Below are positions 30,344 to 40,293 of a stretch of DNA of 64,000 nucleotides, piece by piece (the stretch's first letter is position 1; each line of letters starts with the position of its first letter). The DNA comes from Ichthyophis bannanicus. Lineage: Eukaryota; Chordata; Amphibia; Gymnophiona; Ichthyophiidae. The notes under the pieces were generated by a model. It was not told the origin of the DNA, did not search any database, and saw only the letters and a list, made by a program, of their open reading frames with translations. A program made the position numbers and the translations under genes. Location: assembly GCA_033557465.1 (NCBI GenBank), contig CM066033.1, forward strand, positions 1,308,355,519 to 1,308,419,518. Reading direction: 5' to 3'.

Positions 30344-32330
30344 CTATGGTTGCTGGGAATGCGGAGACTGGCCAGAACTGGAGGCCTGCAGACTAGGTTG
30401 AGGCGTCTCTTGTTTAGGTACAGCCGAATAATGGGCAGGAGAGGAATTAAACTTTCTTTTCTTAGGGAAAGAAGGTTTGGCAGGACATTTCCTACTCTTT
30501 GAAGAAGGAGGCGGCTTAGAATGGTTTCTAGTGGAAAAAGAGTCAGTGGAGCATTGAGCAACCTGACGTAAAGCCTCCTTATTGAAAAGACTTTCCCCTG
30601 TACAAGGAGAATGAGCCAGTATAGTTTGTGCCCGTTTGTTCAAGTCTGAAGCCTCAAGCCAGGCTCTGCGACGTGCTGCAATGGCAGTAGCAGAGGATCT
30701 GCTAATGGACTCAAAAGAGTCTATAGAAGCACGAGACAGGAACCAGGATATATTCCGACTGTGATTAATGAGCAAGGAATAATCAGCAGCTTTGGGCTGT
30801 GGTAAAAAAGGGGTCAAGAGAGACAATTTCTCTGTGACTTCCTGGAGTGTTAGACTCATGTGAAAAATATATGAGAGAACTCTGGAAGCCAGCATAGAGT
30901 TTTGGAAGGCCTGACGGCCAAAAGCATCAAGTGTCCTTGAAGAACGACCTGGCGGAAAAGAAGAATGCTTCTTCTTGCTCTTAACTTTTCTCAGTGCTGA
31001 TTCCACTACAAGGGAACGATGAGAAAGTTGAGGTTTTTGGAACCCTGGAGAGGGTGGCACTGGGTACCTAACCTCAAGGTCAGTAGAAACTTGAGGAAGT
31101 CGTAAGGGTGATTTCCATATCCTGAGAAGGAGATCCTGCAGAGCAGGATGTAAAGGAAACTGTATATTTTGCATTTGTGCCGGTGAGCCATGAGTAGGAT
31201 CACAACCAGGGATAGAAATATTAAGAAAGGCTGCCATATCCCGGAGAAAAGTCTGAAAAGACTGATCTCCTATGGGAAGTATTCCTGGATAGGCCAAAGA
31301 AAGAGCCAGAGGACGGACAAGGTACTGCACCAATGCCAGGTATGGGTTCCAAACTAGGCATCGGTGCAAGAACAGGCATCAACATCGCTACTGATAAAGG
31401 ACTAGTAGGTGAAGTAGCCATCGGGAACTGCTGTAGTGGTACCGAGATCATGAGGGAGTTATGGCTAGGATCTTCGGAACTACCTATTTGGAAACAACAG
31501 GAGTCGGTTCCGGGACGCGTCGGTACGCAGTCCTCTAGACTTGATATCGATTCAAGACTCGGTATCGAAGAGAGCGAGGCTAGAGATGCATGTCTCAACA
31601 GTTTCGACGCCGGTGGTAGGATCGGCGATGCCGATAGCACTAAGGCAGCCTGGGTGACATCGATCGATACCGACGGTACCGAGGATACCTGATGAGCACC
31701 CATCCATACCGATGCCGATGCTAGGGTATCGGAACCGATCGACGCCGGTACCGTCCCAGAGCATGGCTGAGATTGAGGGAAGTCAATGCGGTGCGTATCG
31801 ATCGGTCCCGAAGGTACCGAGGATGCCCGATGACGATCCCTGGTGAAGAGTAGAGTACTCGACACCGGTGCCGATGCCGGAGGCTCGGTACCGCTCGAAG
31901 CGGATACCACCACCGCGCATGGCTCAGGCATGTTCTGTGAGGGGTGAGCCCCAGGAACATCCTGAAACCCCTTTAACACTTTGGAGCCCGAAGACTCCCG
32001 CAGGGGTAATGCCAATGGGTTCTTGAGGGCAAGGCCGGACCTGTCACCACGCTGGGCATGGGACATACCACTCAAGCACTGGCTAGTCTTAACAGACTGT
32101 TTTTGGGTTACCTGATCCTGTGAAGATGAGAAACCGGGTACCCTCACTGCCGAAGCAAAAACGGTATCGAGGGAAACTCTAAATACTGAAGGTTTTCTCA
32201 CAAGATTATCTCCTGACAAGTCAGGGGAAAAAGGGTCAGGACCCACACAGTTGAGACACCAACTATTGGTGTCTAAAAAGAAACAGGTGTTTCCACACCG
32301 GATGCACTTCTTAGGAAAAGAAGGCTCCAT
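30344..32330 (-). pseudogene. DIRS-E Gag-like protein (one frame change)
   Basis: Two overlapping open frames on the minus strand. The N-terminal one (32330 to about 31300) starts with ATG and the Cys cluster CIRCGNTCFFLDTNSWCLNC then VGPD. A long Ser/Pro/Val-rich region follows; it is coded by DNA full of short ATCGATACC-like repeats. The C-terminal frame (about 31340 to 30344) carries SFQTFLRDMAAFL, FPLHPALQDLLLRIWKSP, LVVESALRKVKSKKKHSSF, TLDAFGRQAFQNSML, RRRAWLEASDLNKRAQTIL and a basic Ser/Pro end. Only one frame change, between about 31300 and 31370, is needed. Retention of Gag without enzymes is unusual for a deletion derivative and may reflect selection for packaging or simply youth. 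Confidence 0.75.
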
Positions 32331-32537
32331 AATGAAAAAGGCCTAGTAGGCCTAAGAGTTAAGGCAAAAAAAAAAACTGAAGAAAAGTTTTTCAGACTTT
32401 AGCCCAAAAACCACCGGCGGTACCGGGAAAAACAGTCGCGACCACAAGAAAACAAAAAATTAAAATAATTAAAGCAATTAAAAGAAAAGTTTCTGCGGTG
32501 ACAGGAGGACGTCCTGCCGGCTCCGCGGAAAAACGAA

Positions 32538-32697
32538 AACTGAAGAGAGGCTGTGGAGAAGGCGGGAAGTCACTGCGCAGGCGCGAGGGATGCTGCCAAA
32601 AGCTTTCTGATTGAAAGCTGGGCAGCATTCCCGTGCAGGCTCCGTCGGTACCGACGTACCCATATGTGAAGACTCATTCTTGTTTGTTCCTGGAGAT
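32538..32697 (-). repeat. DIRS-E right inverted terminal repeat
   Basis: Mirrors 27960-28143 and carries the perfect palindrome CGTCGGTACCGACG (32643-32656). It ends TGTTTGTTCCTGGAGAT before the AGC shared with the target. Confidence 0.85.
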
Positions 32698-32700
32698 AGC

Positions 32701-34153
32701 TGTTTCCTCTCCCTTTGTCTCGGGCATTGAGGATAAGCGGGTGAAGGCTGATGCTATATTGGAGGCCTGGAATAAGGCTGAAAATGCAGTCGAGGGTAAT
32801 ACTGCTGGAAGTACTGATAAGGGTATGCTCTCCTGGACTAAGGGTATGGAGGACGGCAGGACTGCTGGGCTTGCTCCGCCAGTTGAGCTGAAAGTTCACG
32901 TACTGTGGAGGAATGGTCTTTCATGTCTGAGACAGCATCCTGTACCTTGAAGCCAAAGAGGTTATCTCCTTGACAGGGAGTGTCTGCCAAGTGGTCATGA
33001 AGATCCTCCCTGAGACCAGAAACATAGAGCCAAGCTGTCTGTCGCACAAAGATGGACATAGCTATAGTTCGGGCAGCCAGATCAAAAGCATCATAGTTAG
33101 CCCAAATTATATGATAAAGGGACTCATGTAGATTGTCTTGAAGGCACTGATCCTCCGGTGTTGATAAGAACGTCGGGTCTGGCATCCGTGAGAGAAGATC
33201 GTGATGGTATTGAAGTATCTGAAGTTGATGTGCTAGTATTTTCATGGTTAGCATACCACTCTGGAAAGTTTTCCTGCCAACTGAGTCAAAGGTCCATTGG
33301 TCCTTTCCTGGAGGGGTTTGGGCATGAGCTTTGGCGGACTGAGCATTTTTGAGGACCGACTCAGAGACTACAAACTGATGAGGAAGCTGTTGATATTGGA
33401 AACCTAGTACAGACATGACTTTGTATTTAAGATCAAGGTGATGAGTCATGGGGTGTACCGATGTTGGTGTGCTACACACTGATGTCAGGAGATCTTGCAA
33501 AACCTGGGGAACTGGCATGGTTAGGATCTCTTTGGGTGCAATACAAGCCCTCAAGATGGATTGGAAATCCTTCTCATTAGTAGGGGTTTGAGACTCACTG
33601 AGGGCCAGCTCCCTAAATAGCTTCTAGAGAAATTTTGAGTAAGAGAAATGTTTAAGAGGTTTGTGCTCTATCACTGAAGGTGACGCCTCCTTAATATCTC
33701 CCGAGAGGGAGGGTGCTGTATCCACTGGTGGGAGTAGGATGAATTTGCTGTCAAATAGACATTGTTCTCCAAAAGATGTGGATTTTGGCAGTCCACAAGG
33801 GGTGGGGCTTATGTTTATGGGGTGCGACTCTCCGGAGCTATGAGGTATAGCTGGTTCGCTCTTGCGTGTATATTTGGACTTAGCTTTATGTTTCTGACCT
33901 ACCAGTGTATCCGGCCTCAGGAGCCAATCGCAGAGGTCGGGTGAGGAGGAGAAGGAGAAGGAGGAATTGTGCCTCTGGCCTGATGTTTGAGGCTCTGGGC
34001 TGCTCTGTTCAATGCTGGCGCCAGTAGGGATTCTGCCTCCGAGTGTGCAGCAGCCCCTTCAGATCCTAATTGTGCCTTGTCTTGGCCCGATGGGACTGGT
34101 GTAGAAGTCATGCTGAATGAACTAGTCTGCCAGCACTGGAACTGCTCTGGGGG

Positions 34154-34184
<31 letters not shown>

Positions 34185-34650
34185 ACACAGCACTGGTTGA
34201 AGAGGACTCTGTGCAGATACCTCCTTGTTAAATAGCAGAGAAGTTGGAGTGGAGGAAGGGAACCTCCCCCATCGGCCACCGCTGAAGAAACTCATTGAAT
34301 GTGCTGTCTCCGTGATGTTCTTTAGTGAAGAAACAGCAGGGACAAAAACCCAGACGCTTATTTTTTGGTAAAATGAAAGTACTGGAGGGCAGTTGGAAAA
34401 CTGCAAGAACTGACAAACTGTAAAAGAAAGAAAGAAAATTAAAATACCGCAAACCTGAAGGAGACGGGGGAGAGCCATGCTGCACAGCCTGTGTGGAACA
34501 GAAAAACTGAGGCAGCTCAGCTCAGCGCAGGGCAGGGCGGCAAGGTGGGAAGCAGCGCGCAAGCTTGGGGAGAGCTGAGCACCCAGGCACTATTAGCAGA
34601 CAGCACCCACGGTATGCCTGCATCCTCTTGCTTGTATGCGGAGTAAGAAC
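32701..34650 (-). mobile_element. DIRS-D, Gag part and right end
   Basis: The right half of the element interrupted by DIRS-E. It holds Gag (32705-33900), an untranslated stretch with a 23-base T run (about 34159-34181), and a worn terminal sequence (GCATCCTCTTGCTTGTATGCGG near 34620) that resembles the right-end half of the DIRS-B ICR. The left ITR and ICR are lost on the other side. Confidence 0.65.
32705..33900 (-). pseudogene. DIRS-D Gag-like protein, broken
   Basis: The minus strand between 32838 and 33554 is open and carries ILTMPVPQVLQDLLTSVCST, FVVSESVLKNAQSAKAHAQ, TFDSVGRKTFQSGMLTMK, AYD-like ANYDAFDLAARTIAMSIF, VSGLREDLHDHLADTPCQGD and NLFGFKV. Each block has a counterpart in DIRS-C and DIRS-H Gag. 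The N-terminal part (33560-33900) and the Tyr/Pro-rich tail (32705-32838) are interrupted by stops. No Cys/His cluster could be found near the expected N-terminus. Confidence 0.7.
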
Positions 34651-34954
34651 CCTGGTGCATTGACCCTGGCATATAGATCATCACAGCAAAAACTAAACTA
34701 GGTATGCTGGGAAAATTATAAGATGAAACAAATCTACAATGAATGAAGGCTCATGGCGATAGGAGGGAACTGCTAAGTTAAAAAATGTTCCAAGAGAACC
34801 AAATTTGACTATAGTTCTCTGAAAATTAACAGGTCCATGTGCTTTGGCCTTGGACTTTAGATACTTCTGTATTTGGATGGAGTTTATAAATAAAAATAAT
34901 AGTATAGATAAAAATTATGTGACAGTAAGAAGGATCTTATCTGCAGCATCTTAC

Positions 34955-35030
34955 CTCCTCCTCAGAGTCAGACAAAACTTTCTTCTTCATGCTGTTGTAC
35001 AGTGGAATTATATCATAGCAAGACTGGTCT
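34955..35030 (-). CDS. Candidate host exon, 76 nt (minus strand)
   Basis: On the minus strand an acceptor (TTATTTCTATGCAG) precedes a frame reading [13 protein letters not shown] then [12 protein letters not shown], followed by a GTAAGA donor. One base completes an upstream codon and the exon ends in phase 0, which fits the candidate exon at 14929-14979. The Lys-rich to acidic Ser/Glu composition resembles a nuclear protein, but I do not recognise it. The 34651-34954 and 35031-35757 flanks show no gene or repeat I can name. Confidence 0.4.
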
Positions 35031-35757
35031 CTGCATAGAAATAAATATACTTTTATTTTACAAAATCCAACCTTTTCTCCCCAACAGAAATCTCTGATCC
35101 ACGCAATTATGTCCCAATTTAAAAGAGGACACAAGTGCAGATTTTTGAAAATTTATTGGTTAAAAAAACAAACAAACCACAACTTCAATTACTATAGGAC
35201 AAAGATTCTCAAACTGTGAAGCCATTCTCTCTAGAAAGAGTCAAGCATATAAGAGAGAAGGCATACATTACATGTCTGTTGGCTATCACTAATTCTATGA
35301 AAATTCTGATAAGTTGTTACACAAAATCACTATGCTAGAAAAAAATAAAAATGTAAAACATAATGCTGGGCCAGATGACCCTTTTTTCTGCTTCAATTTT
35401 GAAACACAGATGATATTGGCATGTAAGGACCACTTTGTACACTCAGTGTGCCTATACTGTACAGTTACAGATCTTATGCAGTCTCTGCTCTTCTACTTTC
35501 CTTATTTTTTCACTGAAGTTTTTTTCTCTCTTCCAACTTTGCTCATATTTTGCCACTGCTATGGTAAAAAAGATCATGTAATCAGGCAATACCTATATTT
35601 TAACTTACAGAGAACATGTATTTAGGTAAAATAAACTATGAACTCAATATGCATCTTGCAGTTAGGCATTCAGCAACCTTTACATAAAAGACATGTATCC
35701 ACAGCAGTATGGAGAGGATAACTGAGAAGAACGGATGGGATCCATAGTTTTCCTGCT

Positions 35758-35934
35758 GTCATACAGCAGAGTTGTTTACTTATAACAGAGATCTCTATAG
35801 ACAACAGGATAAATCAGACACAACTTGGTAATATCATCCAATGGCATGGATATTGAGTAGTTCTCTCTGAGCTCAGAAGCTTCTAGCATGCATAACCATT
35901 TATGTACATTGCTATCCCTGTGTTATAACCTCAG
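35758..35934. repeat. DIRS end remnant, target of the piggyBac
   Basis: GTTGTTTACTTATAACAGAG then CTATAGACAACAGGATAAAT resembles a DIRS left end (compare 16170-16425). The piggyBac inserted into its TTAA at 35935-35938. Sequence beyond the piggyBac (46277-46440) may be its continuation. Confidence 0.4.
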
Positions 35935-36130
35935 TTAACCCTGGGAGTACCGATGGTGTCAAAAGTGACTCCATTGCAAGTTTCACAGCGCGTATCTCGG
36001 AAACTAGTTGTTCAAGAATGCAATCTTTTTATGACTTTTCACATGTCAATATTCTCTTTATACTGCGCCATGAGAGGAATAATTTTCATCCGCTAGGTGA
36101 TGCTAGTGATGAATTGCAGCACAGAGTACC

Positions 36131-36153
36131 AGTGGGGTCATTTTTGACCCCAG
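36131..36153. repeat. piggyBac left subterminal palindrome
   Basis: GGGGTCATTTTTGACCCC, an 18-base near-perfect hairpin about 195 bases inside the left end. The same design lies about 45-60 bases inside the right end. Confidence 0.8.
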
Positions 36154-36432
36154 TTGCTTACGTCTGGTTTGGATCATGATACAATTTGTAGTTTGGTGAA
36201 TTTTTTGATCTGACAAAGGTATTTATCATTAATTATGTATCATTTACTTTTTGTACTCTTATTTTATGAAAATTACACATTTTCTGTAATTGATATCATA
36301 CGTTCTCTCATTATTTCCGATAAAATCTAAAGGCTTTCAGCTCGTTCATCACGATTATTGTACACCTATAGTAAAACTGCTTTGCGTTTTATTCAACTTT
36401 ATCTTTATTTATTTTAGGTTATTGTTTATGAT

Positions 36433-36590
36433 GTGAAAAAAAAGTATTCAGCTGCCCAAGTAAGAGAAATATTGCAACGAGATGCTGACAGTGACGGCTC
36501 CGAGTCGTCTGATAATGCAGCATATTCAGCGAGCGAAGAAGCATATCAGCCAAGTTCGGGCGATAAATCTGATTTATCTGATGATGTTTT
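36433..36590 (+). pseudogene. piggyBac transposase, N-terminal acidic part
   Basis: Begins near VYDVKKKYSAAQVREILQ and runs into a Ser/Asp/Glu-rich tract (DSDGSESSDNAAYS, GDKSDLSDD), the low-complexity N-terminus typical of piggyBac transposases. It is cut at about 36585 by the L2 fragment; ATGATG occurs on both sides. It resumes at 37711 with further acidic sequence (DSHDSDGDSSWSPSE). Confidence 0.75.
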
Positions 36591-37710
36591 GCAGCTATAT
36601 CTAATTGGCTCCTAGCCCAAAATCTCCGAATCAACCACAATAAAACAGACGTCCTATTCGTCACAAGGAACCGGAAATTCACACCTCCTTCCTCACTGCA
36701 AGTTAATGACATGGAACTAAAAACAAAATCCACAATTCGATACCTAGGCATTACCCTGGATCAACACCTAGATATGTCAGCCCACGTCGCAAACACCACA
36801 AAAGCCATCTATTACAAGATCCGGTCACTACGCCATCTCCGCCCATTACTCGACTTCTCCGACTACCGAACCATCTTTCAAGCCGTGGTCATCCCACACC
36901 TTGACTTTGCGAACATCATCTTCCATGGACTACCACAATCAACCCTGAATCCCCTCCGACTTGCCATGAACTCGGCAGCAAGGGTTCTAGTCGGATCCTC
37001 AAGGTCCAACCACATAACGCCAGTCCTGAAAAACCTACACTGGCTACCGCTACCTGCTAGAATTACCTACAAGACGCTAGTTCTGACATTTAAAGCCATC
37101 AGGAAATTACCACCCACGCCTATCAGCACTCTTCTCCATCATACACCAGCAAACAGGGCCAGGAGATCTACACAGTCGAATACACTTCAAGTCCCTAAAT
37201 CTTTGACGAAATGTACAAAGTCATCAGCAAGTAGAGCCTTCTCCATCTTCGCATCCATAGCTTGGAACGCCCTCCCTGCAGAAATCCGTGCCATCCCAAA
37301 CTTAATGTTGTTCAGAAAAGCCCTCAAACACCACCTGTTCCTTCAGCACTACCCTGATACCAAGCCTGAAAAACACACAACCTCTACATCGACCCCCCGC
37401 CTACCACATCCCATTGAACAGCCCCCGGCCGACAATGGATAATCAACTGCCACCTCCGTCCCCCCCCACCCCAAGTGCTCTCGCATCCACTACGAATCCT
37501 ACATGCCCCATGTGAATACTCACTACTGTACAATTGTATATAATTTGTATATAGTTCTCCCCAGTTCATCCAAGTTTTTGACCACCTGTTCCATGTAAAC
37601 TCAATGTACCATACTGCATTGTAGTGTGTTTCTGTTCTTCTGTGAACTGCACTGATTATAATAGCGCGGTATATAAGAAATGTTAATAAATAAATAAAAT
37701 AAATGAATAA
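36586..37710 (+). mobile_element. 5'-truncated L2-type LINE inside the piggyBac
   Basis: Starts with ISNWLLAQNLRINHNKTD, has an open C-terminal RT region (36600-37442) and a 3' UTR ending GCACTGATTATAATAGCGCG, TATATAAG and AATAAATAAATAAA. ATGATG flanks both sides as a probable target duplication (36580-36585, 37711-37716). Confidence 0.8.
36600..37442 (+). CDS. L2-type LINE RT C-terminal region (5' partial)
   Basis: About 280 codons are open: LLAQNLRINHNKTDVLFVTR, STIRYLGITLDQHLDMS, VVIPHLDFANIIFHGLP, AARVLVGSSRSNHITPVLKN, LHWLPLPARITYKTL, FSIFASIAWNALPAEIRAI and LMLFRKALKHHLF before the stop. This is the region after the palm; the catalytic YADD box was lost by truncation. The frame continues upstream of any ATG, so this is an insertion remnant without its own start. 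It inserted into the N-terminal part of the piggyBac transposase. Confidence 0.8.
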   Translation, partial: SNWLLAQNLRINHNKTDVLFVTRNRKFTPPSSLQVNDMELKTKSTIRYLGITLDQHLDMSAHVANTTKAIYYKIRSLRHLRPLLDFSDYRTIFQAVVIPHLDFANIIFHGLPQSTLNPLRLAMNSAARVLVGSSRSNHITPVLKNLHWLPLPARITYKTLVLTFKAIRKLPPTPISTLLHHTPANRARRSTQSNTLQVPKSLTKCTKSSASRAFSIFASIAWNALPAEIRAIPNLMLFRKALKHHLFLQHYPDTKPEKHTTSTSTPRLPHPIEQPPADNG

Positions 37711-38542
37711 ATGATGACAGTCATGATTCAGATGGCGACAGCAGTTGGTCGCCAAGTGAATGTGAGACTGATGTTGAGCCGGTAACATCGCCTGCAGCAA
37801 AGAGTCAAGTTACAGGTTGAGGTAAAGGTCGAGGCTGTGCTGGACGGGGAAGAAGGCAGGAGTCCTTGGTGTCAGCATCATCTGTGAGGAATCTTAGTTG
37901 TGGTCGTAGAGGAGCTAAGAGGTCATCAACTATAAGCACAAATGTTGCCATTGAAGCCTATGTATCTAAGGATGCCACATCATGGAACAGGAAACCTATA
38001 AAGCAAGCTGCTGGAAGATACGCCAGAGCTGTCATGCCCGTACAAGGTATGCTGTACAAAATGTTGATGGTCCTCTCGCAGCATTCCACTTGTTCATGAG
38101 GAAGAACTTACTGAATGAAATCATGATGTGGACGAGCAAACAAGGAAGACACATTTATGACAACACCTGGAAAGATTTGACAGACGGAGAATTTCAACGT
38201 TTTCTTGGACTTCTGATCCTCTCAAGCGTGTACAAGTCACGAAATGAATCCATAGTTCAGTTGTGGAACCTTGAAGATGGTCATTCTGTTTTCGGCAAAA
38301 ATATGGCCCGTAACCGTTTTCAGCAAATTTCTTGTGCTCTCAGATTTGAAGATGCAACCAACAGACATGAACAATGAGGCATGGATAAGCTTGCTCCAAT
38401 CAGACACGTTTGTGATACCTGGGAAGCAACTCTAAGTAACGACTTTGTTCCTGGTGAAAATGTTACCGTGGATGAGCAACTGCTTACATTTCGTGGCCGT
38501 GTTCAGACAATATATTCCCAGCAAACCTGGGAAATATGGCAT
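37711..38542 (+). pseudogene. piggyBac transposase, middle part with first catalytic Asp
   Basis: After the acidic tract the plus strand reads, with frameshifts near 37817, 38050 and 38378, through AAFHLFMRKNLLNEIMMWTS, TDGEFQRFLGLLIL, ARNRFQQISCALRFED, TWEATLSNDFVPGENVTVDE and QLLTFRGR. The D of VTVDEQLLTFRGR (near 38470) is the first of the three catalytic aspartates of the piggyBac DDD transposase. It is interrupted at 38542/38543 by DIRS-F in the codons for GI-KLW (GGCAT|AAAGCTATGG). Confidence 0.8.
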
Positions 38543-38705
38543 AAGGGGAAATTAGGCCTTACCTGCTAATTGTCTTTCCTTGAGTTCTCTCCGGGCCAGT
38601 CCAGAACAGATGGGTAGTCAAATCTCCCTCCTCTAGCAGCTGAGGACTGAACACTGATTCTTGTTGCTAGGTTACCCAGCTCTCCCCTGGTGACAGAAGG
38701 CAGTC
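38543..38705 (+). repeat. DIRS-F left inverted terminal repeat
   Basis: Outer part AAGGGGAAATTAGGCCTTAC ... CTTTCCTTGAGTTC is mirrored in the ICR. Inner part CTCTCCGGGCCAGTCCAGAAC to GACAGAAGGCAGTC is mirrored at 45037-45160. Confidence 0.85.
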
Positions 38706-39040
38706 TCAACGTAGCAAGCAGCCAAAATAACAACAAAGAAGAAGAGATAGGGGAAGAGTTACACAGAAGGTATATGACAGTGCGCTGTGTCCGACCACTA
38801 AACATTTTGGCAGCCACAATAGCCAAAGGGCAGGCTAACGCTTTAGCTAAAAGCATATGCTCTTTACTAAACGTGATCATTTTTGGTTTCTTTTTTTTTT
38901 TTTTTTTTTTTAATGTTTGTGATTAAGAACCACCAGAACATGAAGATGACTTCCAACGTTTGAATCACTTATAGGAAGACATGTCATGGATGAAACCCGA
39001 GAAGAACTGATAGCAAACACAGGAAAAACACATAGGGCGG

Positions 39041-39147
39041 GTTCTGGACTGGCCCGGAGAGAACTCAAGGAAAGACAATTAGCAGGTAAGGCCTAATTTC
39101 CCCTTCCTATTCGTCTCTCCGGGCCAGTCCAGAACAGATGGGTAGTA
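39041..39147 (-). repeat. DIRS-F internal complementary region
   Basis: GTTCTGGACTGGCCCGGAGA, AACTCAAGGAAAGACAATTA and GGCCTAATTTCCCC equal the inverted left end. They are joined over TT to CCTATTCGTCTCTCC and GGGCCAGTCCAGAAC, the inverted right end. This is the clearest ICR in the window. Confidence 0.9.
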
Positions 39148-39159
39148 CCAAAGCAGTAC

Positions 39160-40285
39160 CTAACCCTGGGAGGGACCTGTGAGCCCCGCTATCACGGCCG
39201 AAGCCCCCACATACGCATCTTGCCGTGCGAGCACATCCAACCTATAATGACGTGAAAAAGCATGGAGAGAAGACCAGGACGCCGCTCGACAAATATCCAC
39301 CGGCAGAACCAAGGCCAATTCCGCCCACGAGGTAGCTTGACCCCTGGTAGAATGAGCCCGAAGACCTACAGGAACGGGCTTGCCCCTGTTTTCATACGCG
39401 ACCCGAATCGCATGTATCACCCAACGCGCAATGGAGGCCTTGGAGGCCGCTTGTCCCTTGGATGGCCCTCCAAACAACACAAACAACCGGTCTGACTTAC
39501 GAAATGATTCGGTCTCCCGAAGATATCGACGGAGCACACGACCCATATCCAACTTCCGCAGAGAACGATCGAAAGAACCTTCCATCGAATCCACGAAGGT
39601 GGGCAGCGAGACCGATTGATTCAAATGAAATGCAGACAGCACTTTAGGTAGAAAAGACGGAACCGGACGTAAGACCACTTTTTCTGCAGAAACTGAAGAA
39701 AAGGCAGTCGGCACGAAAGCACCTGCAAATCCGAAATGCGTCTAGCAGAACACAAGGCCACCAAAAAGGCCGTCTTCCAGGATAACTCTCGTATAGAACC
39801 GGAGGAACGAGGCTCAAAAGGAGACTCTGTCAAGACCCCTAACATCAGATTCAAATCCCAAGGAGGAATAACCTGCCAAAACGGAGGCCGAAGTTGCTTG
39901 GCCGCCCTAAGAAACTGGAGAACATCCGGATGCGAGGAAAGACGAACCCCGCGAACCGGCCCCCGAAAAACCGTAAGGGCCGCTAACTGCACCTTCAAGG
40001 TGCTAAGAGCAAGACCTTTCTCAAGCCCACATTGAAGAAATGCCAGAATATCCGGAATGGAAGACAGGCGGGGCCTCAAGGAGCGTTCTGCACACCACGA
40101 CTCAAAAACGCGCCACACTCGAATGTACGCCAACGACGTGGACCGTCTGCGCGACTGCCGTAAGGTGGTTATCACCGACGCCGAATAACCTTTGCGGCGC
40201 AACCGTTGCCTCTCAAGAGCCATGCCGTAAGCAAGAATCGATCCGCCTGGGGCATCTGCACGGGTCGCTGATGCAGTAAGTCGGC
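39160..40285 (-). CDS. DIRS-F tyrosine recombinase
   Basis: The minus strand encodes the lineage 2 recombinase in two nearly continuous frames: 40223 to 39621, then 39714 to 39160. N-terminal region LRQSRRRSTSLAYIRVWRVF. Catalytic residues are all present: R in CSARRISDLQ (near 39750), H-x-x-R in AHSTRGQATS (near 39345), W in AASWSSLHAF and Y in RHYRL. A frameshift lies near 39700 (YLKCCLHFI against FLPKVLSAFHL), so the gene is probably inactive despite its complete active site. It lacks its 5' link to RT because of the 40294-41929 insert. Confidence 0.75.
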
Positions 40286-40293
40286 TCGAGTGG

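Larger units (their letters stand above)
27960..32697 (-). mobile_element. DIRS-E: Gag-only DIRS derivative nested in DIRS-D
   Basis: Complete ends: inverted repeats at 27960-28143 and 32538-32697, and an ICR at 28221-28320. It holds a Gag gene (30344-32330), but the place where RT, RNase H and recombinase should lie (28440-30340) contains unrelated, non-coding sequence. It therefore looks non-autonomous. It is flanked by a shared AGC and leaves no duplication; DIRS-D reads through in frame when it is removed. Confidence 0.8.

Noticed and set aside
30344..32330. A host gene captured by DIRS-E
   Set aside because: The Cys cluster, RDMA, FGRQAFQNSML and AWLEASDL blocks match Gag of DIRS-C and DIRS-H, so it is element-derived.
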